Source of the DNA: Corynebacterium tuberculostearicum SK141
GTDB lineage: Bacteria; Actinomycetota; Actinomycetes; Mycobacteriales; Mycobacteriaceae
Reading direction: 5' to 3'
DNA: 64,000 nucleotides
Assembly: GCF_000175635.1 (NCBI RefSeq)
Contig: NZ_ACVP01000023.1
Coordinates: 124,001 to 188,000 of the forward strand
Below, in pieces: positions 26,474-35,384 of this stretch; the first letter of the stretch is position 1; each line of letters begins with the position of its first letter. Under the pieces are notes generated by a model. That model did no database searches and was not told the origin of the DNA. It saw only the letters and a list, made by a program, of their open reading frames with translations. A program made the translations under genes and the position numbers.

Positions 26474-28240
26474 CTACCACTTGCGCAGGTATTCGATGCG
26501 CTCGCGCAGCTGGTCGGCGTTGCACAGCGCGGTGGGCGGGCCGCCACAGGCCTTGCGGACCTCGGTGTGAATAGCACCGTGCGGGCGGCCGGAGCGCTGG
26601 GCAGCGATAGAGACGACCGTATTGAGCTCTTTGCGCAGCTGGCCTAGCTCATCGACAACTCCGGTGTCGCTGGACTCAGACTCCATAGACTTCTTCCGTG
26701 AGGCCGGCGCATAGTCCATGCCGTAGAGCTTGCGGCGGTGAGCTTCCTCGGCCTCAGCCGCGCGACGAGCCTTTTCTTCCGCCTCACGGCGGTCCATTTC
26801 CTCAGATTGTTTCTTGCGCAGCAGATCCTTGACTTGGTCCGCATCGAGCAACCCGGGAATACCAAGGAAATCGGCTTCTTCATCCGTGGTCATGTCCCCA
26901 GTGTTGAACTGAGAACCGTTATAAAGCAGGCCCGAGAACTCTGCCTCGGCACCAAGCGACTCATAAGACTTCTCCAACATGTCTGGTTCGGTCTTTTTCT
27001 GATTCGCCTGCTCTAGCAGATCGTCGTCCCAGCCTTCCTTGTCGGGCTTTTCTTCACCCAAGACGTGGTCGCGGGATTTTTCCATATTTTCGGCCAAGCC
27101 CAGCAGGACAGGAACCGAAGGAAGGAAAACCGACGCCGTCTCACCCGGCATGCGCGAGCGCACGAAGCGGCCGATGGCCTGGGCGAAAAAGAGCGGGGTC
27201 GATGCCGAGGTAGCATAAACGCCCACCGCTAGGCGCGGGACGTCGACGCCCTCGGACACCATGCGGACTGCCACCATCCACTCATCGGTGGACTCAGAAA
27301 ACTCCTGAATGCGGTCCGAGGAGCCGGGATCATCAGACAAAATCACCGACACTGGCGTATTAGAAAGCTGTTTGAGGATCTTGGCATACGCGCGTGCGGT
27401 CGTCGTATCCGAAGCCAGCACCAGGCCGCCGGCATCCGGCATATTGCGCCGCATTTGCATCAGGCGGGTATGCGCCGCCTGCAGCACCGCAGGGATCCAC
27501 TCGCCCTTGGGGTCCAAGGCGGTGCGCCACGCTCGGGCGGTTTGCTCCGCATTCATAATGTCGCCCAAACGGGCTGCATGTTCCTCGCCGGCCGAGTCGC
27601 GCCAGCGGGCTTCGCCAGAGTAAGAAAGAAAGACAACGGGGCGCACGACGCCGTCGGCAAGCGCATCGCCATAGCCATAGGTATGGTCCGAGCGGGATAC
27701 CTTGTGCCCCTCCCCATCGTCCACGTATTGGACGAATGGAATGGGCGAGTCATCGGAGCGGAAAGGCGTACCGGTCAAGGCCAGGCGGTGATTGACATCG
27801 TCGTAGGCTTCCTTGACGCCATCGCCCCAGCTCTTGGCGTCGCCTGCATGGTGAATCTCATCCAGGATCACCAAAGTGCGCCGGGCAGAAGCCACCGCGC
27901 GGTGCTTGAAAGGGTGCATACCCACTTGCGCATAAGTCACCACAATGCCGTCCATCGAGGGATTAACGGCGGAGGAATTGCTAAACGCCGGATCTAGAGC
28001 CAGACCAACGCGCGCGGCAGCGCTAGACCACTGGGTCTTGAGGTGTTCGGTAGGCACCACCACGATTACGCGCTCGACCGTACGGTCTTCCATGAGCTCG
28101 GTGGCAATGCGCAGCGCGAAGGTAGTCTTTCCGGCGCCCGGGGTCGCCACCGCCATGAAGTCCTGCGGCTTAGTGGCGAGGAATTTATCGAGGGCGGATT
28201 GCTGCCAGGCGCGAAGGTTAGTCTTTTTAAAAGTCCTCAC
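26474..28240 (-). CDS. Superfamily II DEAH-box helicase (XPB/UvrB-like type)
   Basis: A 588-residue ATPase. Helicase motif I is A-T-P-G-A-G-K-T-T near residue 33; motif II is D-E-I-H-H near 130; motif III is A-L-T-G-T-P near 154; motif VI is Q-A-I-G-R-F-V-R near 345. Beyond about residue 385 is a charged C-terminal extension with a predicted coiled coil (E-E-K-A-R-R-A-A-E-A-E-E). It is conserved in corynebacteria next to DUF3039, probably acting on DNA or RNA, but the precise role is unknown. The GTG start overlaps the DUF3039 stop (GTGA), which indicates coupling. Confidence 0.85.
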   Translation of the reverse strand: MRTFKKTNLRAWQQSALDKFLATKPQDFMAVATPGAGKTTFALRIATELMEDRTVERVIVVVPTEHLKTQWSSAAARVGLALDPAFSNSSAVNPSMDGIVVTYAQVGMHPFKHRAVASARRTLVILDEIHHAGDAKSWGDGVKEAYDDVNHRLALTGTPFRSDDSPIPFVQYVDDGEGHKVSRSDHTYGYGDALADGVVRPVVFLSYSGEARWRDSAGEEHAARLGDIMNAEQTARAWRTALDPKGEWIPAVLQAAHTRLMQMRRNMPDAGGLVLASDTTTARAYAKILKQLSNTPVSVILSDDPGSSDRIQEFSESTDEWMVAVRMVSEGVDVPRLAVGVYATSASTPLFFAQAIGRFVRSRMPGETASVFLPSVPVLLGLAENMEKSRDHVLGEEKPDKEGWDDDLLEQANQKKTEPDMLEKSYESLGAEAEFSGLLYNGSQFNTGDMTTDEEADFLGIPGLLDADQVKDLLRKKQSEEMDRREAEEKARRAAEAEEAHRRKLYGMDYAPASRKKSMESESSDTGVVDELGQLRKELNTVVSIAAQRSGRPHGAIHTEVRKACGGPPTALCNADQLRERIEYLRKW

Positions 28241-28479
28241 TTGCGGCGCAGACCCTTATACACACGCTCACAATCGGGGCATACCGGAGAACCCGGCTTT
28301 GCCTGCTTGGTCACCGGGAAAGTTTCGCCGCACAGCGCAACGACGTACTTGCCGTTCACCGCGGAATCGAGGATGTGATCCTTTTTGACGTAGTGGAAGA
28401 ACTTCGGCGTGTCATTATCCGTCGTCGAAGTGTCTTCACGAATATCTGGCCGTTCAATTGTCTTCGTAGTCGTAGTCAC
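28237..28479 (-). CDS. DUF3039 small zinc-ribbon-like protein
   Basis: An 80-residue protein. The N-terminus is Thr-rich (T-T-T-T-K-T-I-E-R-P-D-I), the core has F-F-H-Y-V-K-K-D, and possible zinc ligands are the Cys of A-L-C-G-E, the C-P-D-C pair near the end, and His. It matches actinobacterial DUF3039, function unknown, always near a helicase gene. Start choice is uncertain: an ATG nine bases upstream of the selected GTG is in frame, and neither has a strong ribosome-binding site. Confidence 0.75.
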   Translation of the reverse strand: MTTTTKTIERPDIREDTSTTDNDTPKFFHYVKKDHILDSAVNGKYVVALCGETFPVTKQAKPGSPVCPDCERVYKGLRRK

Positions 28480-28625
28480 GCACTCCATTTTGCCGCATCG
28501 GCATCGAACTTTGCGAGTCAGGCGGCTACCCTTGGAGAACATGTACACGTCATGCACGCCAGCCACTGCACCCCTCTCCCCTTATCGAGGGAACGCCGAC
28601 GCGCACGAGGGGAGCCGAGTCTAGG

Positions 28626-29000
28626 TTGTTTGGCAAAAAAGAGCGCTACCTCATCACAGATGCCAAGCTCTCGCCTGGCCAGGACCGCAAGCGCCGCGAA
28701 ATTCGGTACGGAATCTTTCAGTTTTTGCGCGTTCCTTCCCTGCTCATCGCCGGCTTCTTCCTCTATATGCATTGGTGGCTTTTAGCCGCCATCATTGTCG
28801 GCGTGACATTTCCCCTCCCCTGGATAGCCGTGGTGATTGGCAACGGCAGGGGAGAAAAGAAGGATAAGCGCGAGAAAAACGTGTACAAGCCAGCCATGAA
28901 CCGGCAGCTTTATAGCCAGGCCCACGCCCCACAGGTATCCGGCGGCACCGCCCGACCTATTGAGGCACACCACGACATCATCGATCACGAAGAAGAGTAA
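28626..29000 (+). CDS. DUF3099 membrane protein
   Basis: A 124-residue protein of the DUF3099 family with two membrane segments (about 36-52 and 53-72) after a basic N-terminus (D-R-K-R-R-E-I-R-Y) and before a His-rich tail. The K-K-E-R-Y-L-I-T-D-A start region matches the family. The TTG start is not supported by a close Shine-Dalgarno; a GAGGGGAG purine run lies about 11 bases upstream. Function unknown. It is followed after 15 bases by the methyltransferase gene. Confidence 0.72.
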   Translation: MFGKKERYLITDAKLSPGQDRKRREIRYGIFQFLRVPSLLIAGFFLYMHWWLLAAIIVGVTFPLPWIAVVIGNGRGEKKDKREKNVYKPAMNRQLYSQAHAPQVSGGTARPIEAHHDIIDHEEE

Positions 29001-29015
29001 AGGACTCCTGCCTAC

Positions 29016-30587
29016 ATGACGACCGCTTTTGGCCCCGACTTTGATGCCCCCGCGCTAGCCAAGCTGGCCCCTGAGCTTTCCGACGTCTTTACTGCCGCCG
29101 GTTTTACTACCGATGGCGTAGCTGGGCACCTAGGTCCGGAAGTTACCGAGGCCCTCTTCCGCGGCGAACCCGCACCAGTTGCGCTCGCCGCGCACAGCGA
29201 ATCTCAATTGGATCTTTTGATCCGCTTCTTCCTCCTGCATCAACACCTGCCGGCCACGCTTTTGGGCGAGGCGGTAGGCGCGCGCCTGGCTACCCAGTTG
29301 CTGGATGCCAATGTTGCGCTTGCCGACGCCCATGGCAAGGCCTACATTGCCCTCGATATCCGCCCCCACACCATCGTTGGCGCCAACCGTCTCATCTTCT
29401 CCGACGTCGACGCCTCCTTGGTCGACCACGTACCTGGCCCAGACCATGTGCTTGGCGTTGGCGCGGCAAGCCTCTCCCTACTGCAATCCACACCAGTAAG
29501 CCCAGTGGGCAGCGTCTTAGATCTAGGCACTGGCTCGGGCGTCCAATTGCTGGGGCAGCTCGATTGCGCTGAAAAGATTACCGCCACCGACGTGCATGAG
29601 CGTGCGTTGGAATTGGCCGAGGCTACCATTGCCGCCACTGGCGATAGCGAGAAAGTGGAATTGCTGCAAGGTTCGTGGTTCGACCCCGTAGCCGGCCGCC
29701 GCTTTGACCGCCTCGTAGCTAACCCACCTTTTGTTGTTGGCCTTCCCGAAGTTGGCCACGTCTACCGCGATTCCGGGTTAAATCTGGACGGTGCCAGCGA
29801 ACTGGTTGTCTCTCGGGCCACCGACCACCTAACCCCCGGCGGAACGGCTCACCTTCTGGCCGCTTGGGTACACACCAGCGGCGAGACCTGGCAACAACGC
29901 GTTGCTTCCTGGCTGCCGGACAAAGGAATTGCTGCCTGGATCATTCAGCGCGACGTAGCCGATCCCGCACTCTATGTGTCCACCTGGCTCGAGGACGAAT
30001 CCTTGGATGTACGCTCCTCTGAAGGACAAGAGCGCTCACGCGCCTGGCTGGAACATTTCCAGCAACATGAGGTCAATGGCATTGGCTTTGGATTTGTCGC
30101 TATCCAACGCATCGGCGACGATGAACCTGCCGATATCTTGGCCGAAGATATGCCGCAGGCCTTTAGCGACCCACTTGGACCTGAAGTAGAAGAATACTTT
30201 GCCCGCGTGGCGTGGTTGCGCGACCTCGTACCCGGCGAGCTACAGGGAAAGCACTTCCAGGTACGCCCGGGGCTGGCACGCGAAGATATCAGCACCCCAG
30301 ATGCGGAATTGGGCCAGGGCTTTACTCGGGCCGCTCTACGCCTTACCCGTACCGACGGTCCGCGCTGGAGCCACGAAGTAGATGAACACATCGCTGCCAT
30401 TGTCGCCGGACTCAACCCACAGGGCTTAAACCTAGAAGAAACCATTGGCCTGTATGCGGCGGCGCATGGTTTCGACGAAGAAGAACTCACCGCAGCCGCC
30501 CTACCCGCCGTAATCGATATGGTCCGACATGGCCTGCTTATCCCAGCCGATCTCCTCTTGGATACGGATTCGCCAGACCTCAGCTAA
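29016..30587 (+). CDS. Class I SAM-dependent methyltransferase with N-terminal extension
   Basis: A 523-residue protein. An N-terminal domain (about 1-150) precedes a small-methyltransferase domain. The latter has the SAM loop V-L-D-L-G-T-G-S-G-V-Q near residue 168 and the N-P-P-F motif (V-A-N-P-P-F-V-V-G) near 233, which marks enzymes acting on planar nitrogen such as glutamine, adenine or guanine. A C-terminal domain of about 200 residues follows. The architecture matches actinobacterial homologues sometimes compared with RlmG or PrmC; the substrate is unknown. It contains one exact 14-bp repeat at 29317-29330. Confidence 0.85.
   Translation: MTTAFGPDFDAPALAKLAPELSDVFTAAGFTTDGVAGHLGPEVTEALFRGEPAPVALAAHSESQLDLLIRFFLLHQHLPATLLGEAVGARLATQLLDANVALADAHGKAYIALDIRPHTIVGANRLIFSDVDASLVDHVPGPDHVLGVGAASLSLLQSTPVSPVGSVLDLGTGSGVQLLGQLDCAEKITATDVHERALELAEATIAATGDSEKVELLQGSWFDPVAGRRFDRLVANPPFVVGLPEVGHVYRDSGLNLDGASELVVSRATDHLTPGGTAHLLAAWVHTSGETWQQRVASWLPDKGIAAWIIQRDVADPALYVSTWLEDESLDVRSSEGQERSRAWLEHFQQHEVNGIGFGFVAIQRIGDDEPADILAEDMPQAFSDPLGPEVEEYFARVAWLRDLVPGELQGKHFQVRPGLAREDISTPDAELGQGFTRAALRLTRTDGPRWSHEVDEHIAAIVAGLNPQGLNLEETIGLYAAAHGFDEEELTAAALPAVIDMVRHGLLIPADLLLDTDSPDLS
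29317..29330 (-). repeat. 14-bp repeat, exact copy 4
   Basis: GGCGTCGGCAAGCG on the minus strand inside the methyltransferase gene, which encodes A-L-A-D-A here. Confidence 0.8.
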
Positions 30588-30629
30588 ATCCACACTGTCC
30601 CCCACTCGCTATATAAGGAGAAGTAAACC

Positions 30630-31073
30630 ATGCGCGCAGTTTTGACTCGGGTATCAGAGGCCACAGTGACCGTCGATGGAGAAACCGTAGGAGCCATCGA
30701 TTGCCCCGAAACCGGTGGTCTTCTCGCTCTAGTTGGTGTCTCGCGCGAGGATATGGATGATTGGCAGCCCCGCGCTGAGAAAATGGCACGCAAGATTGCA
30801 GAACTGCGCATTCTTGATGGCGAAGTCTCAGTCATTGATGCCGGAGCGCCCGTGCTTGTAGTGAGCCAATTTACTTTGTACGGCCGCACCGCCAAAGGGC
30901 GGCGCCCTTCGTGGGCGGATGCCGCCCCAGGACCCGAGGCCGAACCGGTCATCGCGGCGATTATTGCGAACCTCAGGGAACGCGGCGTGTCAGTAGAAAC
31001 AGGCCAATTCGGGGCTAAAATGCGCGTTTCCTCTGTGAACGAAGGACCTTTCACCGTCTTGGTAGAGACCTAG
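30630..31073 (+). CDS. dtd: D-aminoacyl-tRNA deacylase
   Basis: A 147-residue homodimeric enzyme that removes D-amino acids and glycine from mischarged tRNA. Signatures are the start M-R-A-V-L-T-R-V, the S-Q-F-T-L-Y-G motif near residue 78, and the C-terminal N-E-G-P-F-T near 139. The cis-Pro motif is usually G-P-V-T, and here Val is replaced by Phe while Gly-Pro is kept. AAGGAG lies seven bases before the ATG. It is separated by 42 bases from the methyltransferase and may be cotranscribed. Confidence 0.93.
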   Translation: MRAVLTRVSEATVTVDGETVGAIDCPETGGLLALVGVSREDMDDWQPRAEKMARKIAELRILDGEVSVIDAGAPVLVVSQFTLYGRTAKGRRPSWADAAPGPEAEPVIAAIIANLRERGVSVETGQFGAKMRVSSVNEGPFTVLVET

Positions 31074-31250
31074 CCCGCACCCTCTATTTCCGCCCCGCGA
31101 GATCTGAAAATCGTGTTAAGCAGGCCCTTTTACAAACGTTTCCGTGACTCACACCACTTTTCCGGATTCCGTGTAGAGCAAGCCATAAAGCCCTGCGGAA
31201 TGCAAATTCTCAGAGAGTGATAAATGCCCTACTCCCAGTGCAATAATTTA

Positions 31251-31280
31251 TTATCACTCTGCAAGATTTTGTTCTATACT
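31251..31280 (+). promoter_or_regulatory. Putative promoter of the serine permease-sdaA operon
   Basis: TTATCA (31251-31256) and TATACT (31275-31280) are separated by 18 bases. The -35 is also the right arm of an inverted repeat with arms AGAGTGATAA and TTATCACTCT, so a repressor bound there could block RNA polymerase. Confidence 0.45.
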
Positions 31281-31358
31281 GAGGGCACAGCGAAGCAAAA
31301 GGGCTGGATATGCAGGATGCGAGATAGTTTCTCAAAATCCTACAAACGCAAAATTGAG

Positions 31359-31375
31359 TGAGAAAATTTTTCTCA
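31359..31375. promoter_or_regulatory. Perfect palindrome, candidate operator in the serine-locus leader
   Basis: TGAGAAAA-T-TTTTCTCA is fully symmetric and lies 57 bases upstream of the permease start, downstream of the putative promoter. A further half-like GTTTCTCA lies just upstream. It could be an operator or a short RNA hairpin. Confidence 0.4.
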
Positions 31376-31431
31376 ATCATGGTTGCAGAAGCCCAAACGC
31401 TTCGGCCGACCAACTAAATGTAGGAAAGAAA

Positions 31432-32847
31432 ATGTCCCACTCAATCACGCGGCGCAACAAAGCCCAGCACCCAGAGAACCAGGCTGAGATGCCCCAGGAT
31501 CTCAAGACCTCCAAGGCAGCTCCCTCCTCCAAAGAATCCGCACCAGCCCCTGGCATTGACACCCCGTTCGATGGCCAGGAGGGTGCACCGAAGTGGAATA
31601 AGGAAGACACCGTATGGATGCTCTCCCTGTTCGGCACCGCAATCGGCGCCGGCGTCCTCTTCCTCCCCATCAACGCCGGTATCGGCGGCATCATCCCACT
31701 AATCATCATGACGGTCGTAGCACTGCCTATGACCTTCTGGGCTCACCGCGGAATGACCCGCTTGGTACTGTCCAGCTCCAAGCCAGACGGTGACCTCACG
31801 GACGTCGTCGAGGAACACTTTGGCAAGAAGGCCGGCGTTCTGATGAACATCCTGTACTTCCTGTCGGTCTACCCCATCCTTCTGGTTTACTCGGTAACCA
31901 TCACCAACACGGTCAACTCCTTCCTGGAGCACCAGCTCGGAATCACTCCGCCGGACCGCTGGCTTACCTCCCTCCTGCTGGTAGGCGGCCTCATCCTAGT
32001 CGTCCGCATGGGCAAGGACGTCGTAGTTCACGTCATGTCCTACCTGGTCTACCCATTCATCGGCATCCTAGTTCTGCTTTCCCTCTACCTCATCCCGAAG
32101 TGGAATACCGCGCTCTTTGATTCCTTCGACCTCAACGTAGCTCGCGAGGCTTCTGGCCACAGCATGGGCGTTACCCTGATGCTGCTGGTTCCGGTTATGG
32201 TCTTCTCTTTCAACCACTCCCCGATGATTTCCTCCTTCGCCGTTGACCGCCGCCAGACCTACGGCAAGTTCGCTGAGGCTAAGTCTCGCAAGACCTTGCT
32301 CCGCGCAGAAATCCTCATGGTCGTCGTGGTTATGTTCTTCGTCTTTTCTTGCGCCCTGAGCCTCTCCCCGGCTGACATGGCAGAAGCTAAGGCACAAAAC
32401 ATCACCATCCTGTCTTACCTGGCAAACCACTTCGATAACCCACTTATCCAGTGGATTGCACCAGTCATCGCCATGATTGCAGTTGCTAAGTCTTTCCTCG
32501 GCCACTACCTCGGCGCAGCCGAAGGCTTCGAAGGCCTCGTCATCAAGGGCAGCAAGAACGCAAGCAAGGACGACGCAGAGTCCGCCCACAAGCTCGATAC
32601 CATCACCCTCATCTTCATGCTGGTCACCGCTTGGCTCGTCGCTTGGGCTGACCCATCCATCCTGGGCATGATTGAAACCCTGTGTGGCCCGACGATTGCC
32701 ATCATGCTCTTCATCATCCCAATGGTCGCCATCCACAAGGTTCCTGCGCTGAAGCGCTACAAGGGCAAGGCTTCCAACTACTTCGTCTTCTTCATGGGCC
32801 TCGTCGCCCTAGCAACCATCATCTACTCCATCGTCCAGGCCTTCTAA
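31432..32847 (+). CDS. HAAAP-family serine/threonine permease (SdaC-like)
   Basis: A 471-residue transporter. A hydrophilic N-terminal tail of about 58 residues precedes eleven or so membrane segments. The family start motif is L-F-G-T-A-I-G-A-G-V-L-F-L-P near residue 67, and internal motifs include F-N-H-S-P-M-I-S and S-F-L-G-H-Y-L-G-A-A-E-G, typical of hydroxy/aromatic amino acid permeases such as SdaC and TdcC (proton symport). The ATG has AGGAAAG upstream. It is 46 bases before sdaA and presumably cotranscribed, so serine is the likely substrate. The tail is longer than in E. coli SdaC. Confidence 0.88.
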   Translation: MSHSITRRNKAQHPENQAEMPQDLKTSKAAPSSKESAPAPGIDTPFDGQEGAPKWNKEDTVWMLSLFGTAIGAGVLFLPINAGIGGIIPLIIMTVVALPMTFWAHRGMTRLVLSSSKPDGDLTDVVEEHFGKKAGVLMNILYFLSVYPILLVYSVTITNTVNSFLEHQLGITPPDRWLTSLLLVGGLILVVRMGKDVVVHVMSYLVYPFIGILVLLSLYLIPKWNTALFDSFDLNVAREASGHSMGVTLMLLVPVMVFSFNHSPMISSFAVDRRQTYGKFAEAKSRKTLLRAEILMVVVVMFFVFSCALSLSPADMAEAKAQNITILSYLANHFDNPLIQWIAPVIAMIAVAKSFLGHYLGAAEGFEGLVIKGSKNASKDDAESAHKLDTITLIFMLVTAWLVAWADPSILGMIETLCGPTIAIMLFIIPMVAIHKVPALKRYKGKASNYFVFFMGLVALATIIYSIVQAF

Positions 32848-32893
32848 GCACCGCCGCAGACGAGAAAATCGCAGAGGATTCAAGGAAAGAACA

Positions 32894-34267
32894 ATGTTCA
32901 TCAGCATCTTCGATATGTTCAAGATTGGCATCGGCCCCTCAAGCTCACACACTCTTGGGCCAATGAAAGCCGGCAAGGCTTTCGTGGACGAGCTCAAGGA
33001 AAAGGACCTCTTTGACAAGGTCACTCGAGTTCAGGCAAATGTCTACGGCTCCCTCTCCCTCACGGGAATCGGCCACTCCACCGACAAGGCCATCCTCCTC
33101 GGTCTCGCCGGTGAAGAGCCAGAGACGGTTGATATCGACGGCATCTCCGAATTCATGAAGAACGTCCGCAGCAGCGAGAAGCTCATGCTGGGCGGCTCCC
33201 ACGAAGTAGAATTCCCCAAGGACGGCGGCTTCTACTTCCACGACGAGTACCTGCCAATGCACGAAAACGGCATGTGTCTTATCGCCTTCGCTGGCGAGGA
33301 AGACATCCTGCACAAGACCTACTACTCAGTCGGCGGCGGTTTCATCGTCAAGCAGGAAGACTTTGCCAAGCGCACCGACGCCAAGGTTGATATCCCCTTC
33401 CCATACGCCAGCGCCGCAGAGATGCTTGAGCTGTGCGAGAAGAACAACATGACCCTCCCGGAGCTGGGTCTTGCCAACGAGTTGGCACTGCGTTCCGAAG
33501 AAGAAGTCAACGAGCACCTGGGCAAAGTTCGCGATGTCATGTACACCGGCATCAAGCGCGGCTCCGCTACCGACGGCCCACTCCCAGGCTCCCTGCTTGT
33601 CCCCCGCCGCGCCGCTGCCCTCAAGCGCCGCCTGGAGCAGTCCGAACCGCACGATGGTCTGAACATCCTCAGCTGGGTCAACATGTTCGCACTGGCCATC
33701 TCTGAAGAGAATGCAGCCTGCGGCCGCGTTGTCACCGCGCCTACGAACGGCGCCTGCGGCGTTGTCCCGGCAGTGCTGGCCTACTACGACAAGTTCGTTG
33801 AGCCCGTTACCACCGAGATGTTTGCTGATTACATCTTCGCCTGCAACCAGATTGCTTCCCTGTACAAGATGAACGCTTCCATCTCTGGCGCTGAGGTCGG
33901 CTGCCAGGGAGAGGTTGGTGTAGCGTGCTCCATGGCTGCTGGCGGTCTCGCCCAGCTCATGGGCGCTACCCCAGAGCAGGTATGCATCGCAGCTGAGATT
34001 GGCATGGAGCACAAGCTAGGCCTGACCTGTGACCCAGTCCTTGGACAGGTTCAGGTACCCTGCATTGAGCGCAACGCTGTCGCTGCCGTTGACTCCATCA
34101 CAAGCGCCCGCATGGCGCTGGAGCGCGAGAGCAAGCCATGTGTTTCTTTGGACGAAGTCATCTGGACCATGTATAAGACTGGTAAGGATATGAACGCCAA
34201 GTACAGGGAAACCTCACAAGGTGGCCTGGCCCTAGCAGTTCACCCACCAGTTCCGGTGTGTGGATAG
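32894..34267 (+). CDS. sdaA: L-serine ammonia-lyase (single-chain, Fe-S)
   Basis: A 457-residue fused alpha/beta enzyme that converts L-serine to pyruvate and ammonia. The N-terminal beta domain starts F-D-M-F-K-I-G-I-G-P-S-S-S-H-T-L-G-P. The alpha domain shows A-P-T-N-G-A-C-G-V-V-P, G-C-Q-G-E-V-G-V-A-C-S-M-A-A-G and L-T-C-D-P-V-L-G-Q-V-Q-V-P-C-I-E-R-N, which supply cysteines for the oxygen-sensitive 4Fe-4S cluster. Length is normal. It is downstream of the permease and followed by a strong terminator, then a YheO-type regulator. Confidence 0.96.
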   Translation: MFISIFDMFKIGIGPSSSHTLGPMKAGKAFVDELKEKDLFDKVTRVQANVYGSLSLTGIGHSTDKAILLGLAGEEPETVDIDGISEFMKNVRSSEKLMLGGSHEVEFPKDGGFYFHDEYLPMHENGMCLIAFAGEEDILHKTYYSVGGGFIVKQEDFAKRTDAKVDIPFPYASAAEMLELCEKNNMTLPELGLANELALRSEEEVNEHLGKVRDVMYTGIKRGSATDGPLPGSLLVPRRAAALKRRLEQSEPHDGLNILSWVNMFALAISEENAACGRVVTAPTNGACGVVPAVLAYYDKFVEPVTTEMFADYIFACNQIASLYKMNASISGAEVGCQGEVGVACSMAAGGLAQLMGATPEQVCIAAEIGMEHKLGLTCDPVLGQVQVPCIERNAVAAVDSITSARMALERESKPCVSLDEVIWTMYKTGKDMNAKYRETSQGGLALAVHPPVPVCG

Positions 34268-34291
34268 AGACCACCCTGTAAAGAAGCGATG

Positions 34292-34339
34292 AGCCGGGTG
34301 AGCACAGCGCTAAGCCGCTTGTGTTCATCCGGCTTTCTT
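34292..34339 (+). terminator. Terminator after sdaA
   Basis: AGCCGGGTGAGCACA pairs (with G-U) with TGTGTTCATCCGGCT, followed by TTCTT. Confidence 0.8.
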
Positions 34340-34410
34340 GACGCCATCCCCCTTCCGCCTATTCGCTTCCGTGTGATATCTTCTCTATAACATGACAGGA
34401 ATTAAAGGAC

Positions 34411-35202
34411 ATGCTTCAGCTAATGAACTTCCCTAGCGGCAGTGCCTCCGAAGAAAATTTCCTCGAGCAGTACATTCCCCTCGTCGAATTCCTCGGTAAG
34501 GCAATGGGCCCCAACACCGAAATCGTGCTCCACGATCTCGACGTTCCCGATAAATCCATCATGGCCATCGCCAACGGCCACATCTCCGGCCGGCAGCTAG
34601 GCGGCCCCGTGACCGACTTCGCTTTGTGGTTTATGAAACAAGGCGATGCCGCGGCAATCCCCATGATGACCGGCTACCGCGCCGTCAATGCGGAAGGCAA
34701 GATTTGCCGCTCGTCTAGTTATTTCATCCGAGACGACTCCGGACATATGCGCGGCATGCTGTGCATCAATGTTGATGTTTCCGAGTTGGTACATATTCGC
34801 GATGCTGCCGCTGCACTTATCGGCAACGCCGATGATCCCGCATTTGATAAGTCAAAGGCTTTTGGCGGCTACCCCGGCGCGGAGGAGCAGCCACAGCGAC
34901 CCATTGCGGTACCAGACCCGGTCCCAGAAGACGAGGCTGCGGAAGAGGAGCCGGAGAAGGAAGAAGTCAGCGAATCTTTGCGTTCCAACGTGGAGCACCT
35001 TCTGGATTCCATGCTGAACTCTGCGATTTCTAACCAGAGCACGCCAGTACCTCGCATGCAGCGCGAGGAGCGACTCGAAGTGGTCTCTGACCTTGAGGAT
35101 GCAGGATTCTTCCTTCTTAAAGGCGGAATTGCCGCAGCTGCAGAGCGCCTCGGCGTATCTGAGCCCACCATCTACCGCTACCTCGTACAGGTGCGTGGAT
35201 AG
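34411..35202 (+). CDS. YheO-like PAS and HTH transcriptional regulator
   Basis: A 263-residue regulator. The N-terminal PAS_6/YheO domain (about 15-130) has Y-I-P-L-V-E-F-L-G-K, G-P-N-T-E-I-V-L-H-D-L and S-S-S-Y-F-I-R-D-D, with the G-M-L-C-I-N-V-D motif. A Glu-rich linker (about 160-190) precedes an HTH_22 domain ending G-V-S-E-P-T-I-Y-R-Y-L, which is the recognition helix. Regulators of this family control amino-acid catabolism genes in other bacteria. Its place right after sdaA suggests it senses serine or a related metabolite and acts on the permease-sdaA promoter. Confidence 0.85.
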   Translation: MLQLMNFPSGSASEENFLEQYIPLVEFLGKAMGPNTEIVLHDLDVPDKSIMAIANGHISGRQLGGPVTDFALWFMKQGDAAAIPMMTGYRAVNAEGKICRSSSYFIRDDSGHMRGMLCINVDVSELVHIRDAAAALIGNADDPAFDKSKAFGGYPGAEEQPQRPIAVPDPVPEDEAAEEEPEKEEVSESLRSNVEHLLDSMLNSAISNQSTPVPRMQREERLEVVSDLEDAGFFLLKGGIAAAAERLGVSEPTIYRYLVQVRG

Positions 35203-35384
35203 TAGTTCCACATTTCTAGCTACTCGCCGCTCGTAGCCGTTCCCCGTGGTACCTCTCCCCCGAAAAGGTGGATTTGCACCACGGGGAACAACTGTTTTTA
35301 ATGATTCTCTCCGCACCGGGAACTAAATCGCTAAAGACTCCGTTGTACTTTGTGAAACCGGCGACAAATTCAGGAGGCTTCACC

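Larger units (their letters stand above)
31074..31431. other. Long intergenic control region upstream of the serine locus
   Basis: This 358-bp stretch contains no gene. It holds AGAGTGATAA/TTATCACTCT arms at 31214-31223 and 31251-31260, a TATACT -10-like box at 31275-31280, and a perfect 17-bp palindrome at 31359-31375. The layout implies a regulated promoter with a leader of about 145 bases for the amino-acid permease. Confidence 0.55.
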
